In this document: positions 5,511 to 8,686 of the stretch, in pieces | How the letters are laid out: every line of letters starts with the position of its first letter | How positions within the stretch are numbered: position 1 is the stretch's first letter | Source: an uncultured Methylococcaceae bacterium | GTDB lineage: Bacteria > Pseudomonadota > Gammaproteobacteria > Methylococcales > Methylomonadaceae | Reading direction: 5' to 3' | Length of the DNA stretch: 8,686 bases | NCBI GenBank assembly: GCA_903903365.1 | Contig: CAIUYS010000409.1 | Location: 1-8,686, forward strand | The notes under the pieces: generated by a model | Seen by the model: only the letters and a program-made list of their open reading frames with translations | The model's database searches: none | Told to the model about the DNA's origin: nothing | Made by a program: the position numbers and the translations under genes

Positions 5511-6280
5511 AAAATAAATCCTTTCAAACCGGTTTGTCCCTGATAGAAATCATGATTTCTTTATTGATAGGCGCGTTTTTGTTGGGCGGAGTGTTACAGA
5601 TTTTTATAGGCAGCAAACAAACCTACCGGATGCAGGAAAACTTATCCAGATTACAGGAAAACGGTAGGCTTGCACTGGATTTAATTGGGCGTGACATTCG
5701 GATGACGGGCTATTGGGGTTGCCTTAGCCCAAGTACTCCAAATGTAGACATAGCAGGCACTAATGATGTTGACAATTACACTGATAGCAATGGCAATGTT
5801 ATTTATACCGATAGCATCATTTTAAGAGGGGCATATTCTCAAATTCCCACAGGAACCTGTGGTGATCGTGTTTCTGTTACTCCACCACCACCAGCAATAC
5901 CAACAGCTCCCCCTTATTACATACATCCCAGTTCAATGGTCACTTACAGAATCAATAATGGTGTATTGAAAAAGAATACTGACGATTTAATCGAAGGTAT
6001 TGAAAACATGCAGATTTTATACGGTGTCGATACTGGTACAGATAAAACAGCCAATTATTATGTCACTGCGGATAATGTCACGAGCACTGAGTGGCCTAAC
6101 GTCGTCAGTATCCGCATTAGCCTGTTGGCAGTCACCCTTGATGACAATTTGACCACCCAGCCAATGCCGTACAGTTTCAATGACATAACAACTACAACAA
6201 CATCAACACCCGCCGTCACTGACCGCAAAATCAGACGGGTTTTTACCACGACGATTGCCTTGCGAAATCGCCTCCCCTAG
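5507..6280 (+). CDS. pilW: type IV pilus minor pilin PilW
   Basis: PilW is a minor pilin acting with PilV, PilX, FimT/FimU and PilY1 in pilus initiation. The 257 residues begin with the leader MKNKSFQTG cut before LSLIEIMISLLIGAFLLGGV (Leu10 at +1, Glu14 at +5). The PilW signature follows: LQENGRLALDLIGRDIRMTG (49-68) and YWGC with Cys72. Later family pieces are LIEGIENMQILYGVD, NVVSIRISLL and RRVFTTTIALRNR at the end. It is shorter than many PilW proteins (often 300 or more residues). Two low-complexity stretches stand out: a Pro-rich segment PPPPAIPTAPPYYIHP (126-141) and a run of Thr near the C-terminus (DITTTTTSTP). It overlaps pilV by 4 bases and precedes pilX by 8. Confidence 0.93.
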   Translation: MKNKSFQTGLSLIEIMISLLIGAFLLGGVLQIFIGSKQTYRMQENLSRLQENGRLALDLIGRDIRMTGYWGCLSPSTPNVDIAGTNDVDNYTDSNGNVIYTDSIILRGAYSQIPTGTCGDRVSVTPPPPAIPTAPPYYIHPSSMVTYRINNGVLKKNTDDLIEGIENMQILYGVDTGTDKTANYYVTADNVTSTEWPNVVSIRISLLAVTLDDNLTTQPMPYSFNDITTTTTSTPAVTDRKIRRVFTTTIALRNRLP

Positions 6281-6288
6281 AGAAAGTC

Positions 6289-6789
6289 ATGATCAACATC
6301 AATCGCAAGAGCGGGGCTGTCCTGATAATCAGTTTGATTATGCTGCTACTGCTAACTCTGATAGGTGCCACGGCCATACAAACCACTTCGCTCGAAGAAA
6401 AAATGGCCGGTAACCAGCGAGATGAAAACCTTGCCTTTCAGGCCGCCGAAACAGCTTTACGTGCAGGAGAAACTACCGCTGGTACTGGGGGCTTTGATTT
6501 AGTCAGTCTAACCATCCTGACTGCTTCTGAAATTTTGACGACAAGTTTTTGGACAGTAAATCCAGTTAATACCTATACAGGGGGTTCTTTAAGTCCTGTC
6601 CACACCGCCCCCCGCTATATTATTGTAAACTTACCAAGCACTCCATCGACATGCCCCAACCCCCTAAATAGTTTAGAGTTCGGACCAGCTAACCCTCCCG
6701 TTAACTGGTATCAGATTATCGCTCGCGGCACTGGCGCTACTGATAATGCGGTGGTTACCCTGCAATCTATTTATAAAATATGTCAATAG
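6289..6789 (+). CDS. pilX: type IV pilus minor pilin PilX
   Basis: PilX is the minor pilin that works with PilW and PilY1 at the pilus tip. The 166-residue product starts with MININRKSG, cut before AVLIISLIMLLLLTLIGATA. The +5 position is Ile14, not Glu; absence of Glu5 is the rule for PilX_N proteins and is expected for a tip subunit that need not dock onto a pilin already in place. The block TSLEEKMAGNQRDENLAFQA (33-52), then AETAL, is highly typical. The C-terminal half is variable, with a likely Cys pair (CPN... and the terminal KICQ). AGAAAG (6281-6286) serves as a ribosome site. pilY1 follows after a 92-base gap. Confidence 0.93.
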   Translation: MININRKSGAVLIISLIMLLLLTLIGATAIQTTSLEEKMAGNQRDENLAFQAAETALRAGETTAGTGGFDLVSLTILTASEILTTSFWTVNPVNTYTGGSLSPVHTAPRYIIVNLPSTPSTCPNPLNSLEFGPANPPVNWYQIIARGTGATDNAVVTLQSIYKICQ

Positions 6790-6804
6790 CAAGAACGACC
6801 AAAG

Positions 6805-6858
6805 TTGTCTGGTGACCAGGCTGTAATAAGGTTGCATTTATTTATGGACGCCAGACAA
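6805..6858. repeat. stem-loop in the pilX-pilY1 gap
   Basis: TTGTCTGG (6805-6812) is the exact reverse complement of CCAGACAA (6851-6858), with a wobble and one more pair possible inside (6813-6814/6849-6850). The loop is about 36 bases. In the mRNA this would form a hairpin ending 12 bases before the pilY1 ribosome site. It lacks a U tract, so it is not a standard terminator; it may mark an RNA-processing or translation-control point. Confidence 0.5.
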
Positions 6859-6870
6859 TCCAAATTAGTT

Positions 6871-6876
6871 GAGGTG
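6871..6876 (+). promoter_or_regulatory. ribosome-binding site of pilY1
   Basis: GAGGTG lies 5 bases before ATG 6882. It is the clearest Shine-Dalgarno sequence in the pilin block and fixes the pilY1 start, which is directly followed by a signal peptide. Confidence 0.8.
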
Positions 6877-6881
6877 AACTT

Positions 6882-8686
6882 ATGAAAACTTTTAGTCAAC
6901 CCATTACCCTGCACCTCATTATTGTTTGGGGTCTTTTTATCTATGGCGGATTCAATTCCGCACTTGCCATTACGCCTGCCCAAGTACCACTATACGTCGG
7001 CATTTCAGCCGCCAAGCCGAATATCATGTTAATGATAGATAGCTCCGGTTCAATGGGTGAACCTGTAACGGTTACCAACACCGTCACTTCCCCCGCTGGC
7101 GCGCCTTCGACCTTCAACTATACATGCAAAACACCTATTTCTGGTGGTGTAACTCCGCCTGTCCCTATGATCGTAACGCCTGACGGTGTACCTCGATTTT
7201 GTGCAAGTAGCACCTCATGTTCCAGTATAAACAGCCAGACTCCTTTTAGTAATAAAAAATGTTTCAAAAACAGCAACAATTACGACGTAGCTTATTATAA
7301 TGGCCCCACATTGGCTGGTGGGCCTTACACAGGCAAGCAACTTAACTGGTATTTCACCAGCCCCAATGCCGTCTTCACACCCGGAAGTTTGTCAACCTCA
7401 ATTTCCGTCACATCCACGACTACACGTACCGCACTTGCCAAACAAGCCGCCAAAGATCTGATCACAACGTTAACACCCAGCACCGTCGCTAACGCAACGG
7501 TGAGAATGGGCTTGTCCAGATATAACGGCTCCGATGGCGGCACTTTGTTATCTGAAATCAGGGATCTTGATTTGGCTCAATCCTTGACGCTCCAAAGCCA
7601 GGTTTCCAGTATCCCTGCCAGCGACTCTACACCCCTTGCAACAACCCTAAGCGACATTGGCCATTATTTTGCCACCGGCGAAACCGGCAATCTCACACTC
7701 CATCCCTCGACCACTAAAACATCAGCAAGCGTTGACAGTGTTTTTAGTAAAGCCAATGGCACAACAAGCCACTCCATCCGAAATTCCACAGGCGTCAGCT
7801 CATTGGCGGAGCCTATTTTGGGCTACTGCCAAAAAAGCTTCGTGATACTGATTAGTGATGGTCTTCCTAATTATGATCGGGAAATCAGTCCATTACTGCG
7901 GGATTACACAGGTGATTGCGCAACAAAAAACTTATGCAATTCTACAGTCAATACCATCGGTCTTCCTGGTGTAACAAATATTACTAATCCAATTCCTCTT
8001 AAGTCTACCGGTACTGCATGTAGCCTTTCTGGAGGATGGAATAATATAAAATGTCAAAACGGCACTAAAGCCGGACGTATTTATGAAACAGGCGGCAGCG
8101 ATTATCTCGACGATGTGGCTCAAGCTTTATACGAAATGGATTTGCGTCCCACTTTAGGCACCGCCAAAAAAGCCGAATTCCATGTCAAAAACAATGTAGT
8201 CACTTACGCCATCGGCTTGGCCGACCCCCATCTTCAAACACAATCGGTATTAAGCGATGCAGCAACTGTGGGGGGGGGGAGATTTTATTTTGCCGGAGAT
8301 TCAAAATCCCTGGCCGCAGCACTTGATGAGGCTGTTGCTGACATATCCAGTCAAGTGGGTTCATCATCTTCCGTCGCCACAAACTCGTCAAAATTGGAAA
8401 ATGGCTCCGTCATTTATCAAGCCAAGTATGACAGCGCCGACTGGACAGGTAGTTTTTCGGCCTTTTCTGTTGGCGCAAGTGAGGATGTCAATGGTAACGG
8501 CATACTTGATACAGGCGAAGATACCAACAGCAATGGCATATTGGATGCTGGCAGCATCGGCGCCAAACTCTGGGATGCTGTTGGGCTTATTCCTGCTTTC
8601 GGCGATCGAAAAATCTACACCTACAACACCACCACCTCGCAAGGAGCCACTTTTACCTGTGATAGCAGCGGCGGCTTATCAGCCAC
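6882..8686 (+). CDS. pilY1: PilY1-like type IV pilus tip adhesin, 5' part
   Basis: PilY1 is a large secreted protein at the pilus tip, involved in pilus biogenesis, adhesion and mechanosensing. The frame is open from ATG 6882 to the right edge (601 full codons), so the C-terminal part, normally a beta-propeller, is missing. Residues 1-29 form a signal peptide ending ALA before ITPAQVPLYVG. A von Willebrand A domain follows with the MIDAS motif DSSGS (53-57), a Thr near 250 (STPLATTLSD) and LISDGLPN with Asp326. The domain closes with VTYAIGLADP and VGGGRFYFAGDS (463-474). Residues 535-546 (DVNGNGILDTGE) fit a canonical EF-hand loop, and DTNSNGILDAG (547-557) is a second one. The three Gly codons 464-466 are GGG in a 10-G run, while GGC/GGT dominate elsewhere (only two other GGG seen, at 7320 and 8583). 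Confidence 0.93.
   Translation, partial: MKTFSQPITLHLIIVWGLFIYGGFNSALAITPAQVPLYVGISAAKPNIMLMIDSSGSMGEPVTVTNTVTSPAGAPSTFNYTCKTPISGGVTPPVPMIVTPDGVPRFCASSTSCSSINSQTPFSNKKCFKNSNNYDVAYYNGPTLAGGPYTGKQLNWYFTSPNAVFTPGSLSTSISVTSTTTRTALAKQAAKDLITTLTPSTVANATVRMGLSRYNGSDGGTLLSEIRDLDLAQSLTLQSQVSSIPASDSTPLATTLSDIGHYFATGETGNLTLHPSTTKTSASVDSVFSKANGTTSHSIRNSTGVSSLAEPILGYCQKSFVILISDGLPNYDREISPLLRDYTGDCATKNLCNSTVNTIGLPGVTNITNPIPLKSTGTACSLSGGWNNIKCQNGTKAGRIYETGGSDYLDDVAQALYEMDLRPTLGTAKKAEFHVKNNVVTYAIGLADPHLQTQSVLSDAATVGGGRFYFAGDSKSLAAALDEAVADISSQVGSSSSVATNSSKLENGSVIYQAKYDSADWTGSFSAFSVGASEDVNGNGILDTGEDTNSNGILDAGSIGAKLWDAVGLIPAFGDRKIYTYNTTTSQGATFTCDSSGGLSA
8270..8279 (+). repeat. poly-G tract (G10) inside pilY1
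   Basis: Ten G residues in a row begin with the last base of the Val463 codon and cover Gly464-466. The frame is intact with ten G. Reading by hand, eleven G would shift into a frame that stops at TGA 8324-8326. Nine G would enter a frame with no stop before the window ends. Homopolymer G runs of this length are prone to slipped-strand mispairing. Confidence 0.9.

Noticed and set aside
6289..6789. PilX as a defective pilin because +5 is not Glu
   Set aside because: Lack of Glu5 is normal for the PilX family and the rest of the N-terminal signature is intact.
8270..8279. frameshift or pseudogene in pilY1
   Set aside because: Codon-by-codon reading shows the frame is uninterrupted across the G run, with VWA-type motifs before it and calcium loops after it in the same frame.

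Overview
The window reads as a gammaproteobacterial chromosome segment. A methanotroph of the Methylococcales is possible from the gene order and the repeat-rich spacers, but that placement is a guess. It has two functional blocks separated by about 940 bases of non-coding, palindrome-rich DNA.

Block 1 (1-3524, all + strand) is the conserved riboflavin/NusB/thiamine/phospholipid cluster. It runs: 3' end of a ribBA-type gene whose GTP cyclohydrolase II domain has lost its zinc cysteines (a RibBX-like form), ribH (lumazine synthase), nusB (antitermination factor), thiL (thiamine-monophosphate kinase) and pgpA (phosphatidylglycerophosphatase A). ribH-nusB (TGATG) and thiL-pgpA (17 bases) overlap. 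The ribBA-ribH and nusB-thiL junctions are instead stretched to about 310 and 260 bases by small palindromic repeats. The start of thiL sits in a 7-base tandem repeat: the ATG at 2065 is out of frame and a TTG at 2072 in the next repeat unit supplies the start.

The spacer 3525-4462 has no convincing gene. It holds many short hairpins, two diverged copies of a 50-base element, and a CATTCCGG-type inverted repeat.

Block 2 (4463 to the right edge, all + strand) is a type IV pilus minor-pilin operon: fimT/gspH, pilV, pilW, pilX and the 5' 1.8 kb of pilY1. The four small proteins have prepilin-peptidase leaders and should form the priming/tip complex of the pilus with PilY1, a secreted von Willebrand A-domain adhesin with calcium-binding loops. 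Spacing is tight (4-base gap, 4-base overlap, 8-base gap) until a 92-base gap before pilY1.

The most interesting signal is a run of ten G residues inside the pilY1 reading frame (8270-8279). It is a plausible slipped-strand switch, reminiscent of the poly-G phase variation of the PilY1 homologue pilC in Neisseria. The thiL start repeat and the families of tandem tetraloop hairpins are the other points worth a second look. I found no RNA genes, CRISPR array or intact mobile element.
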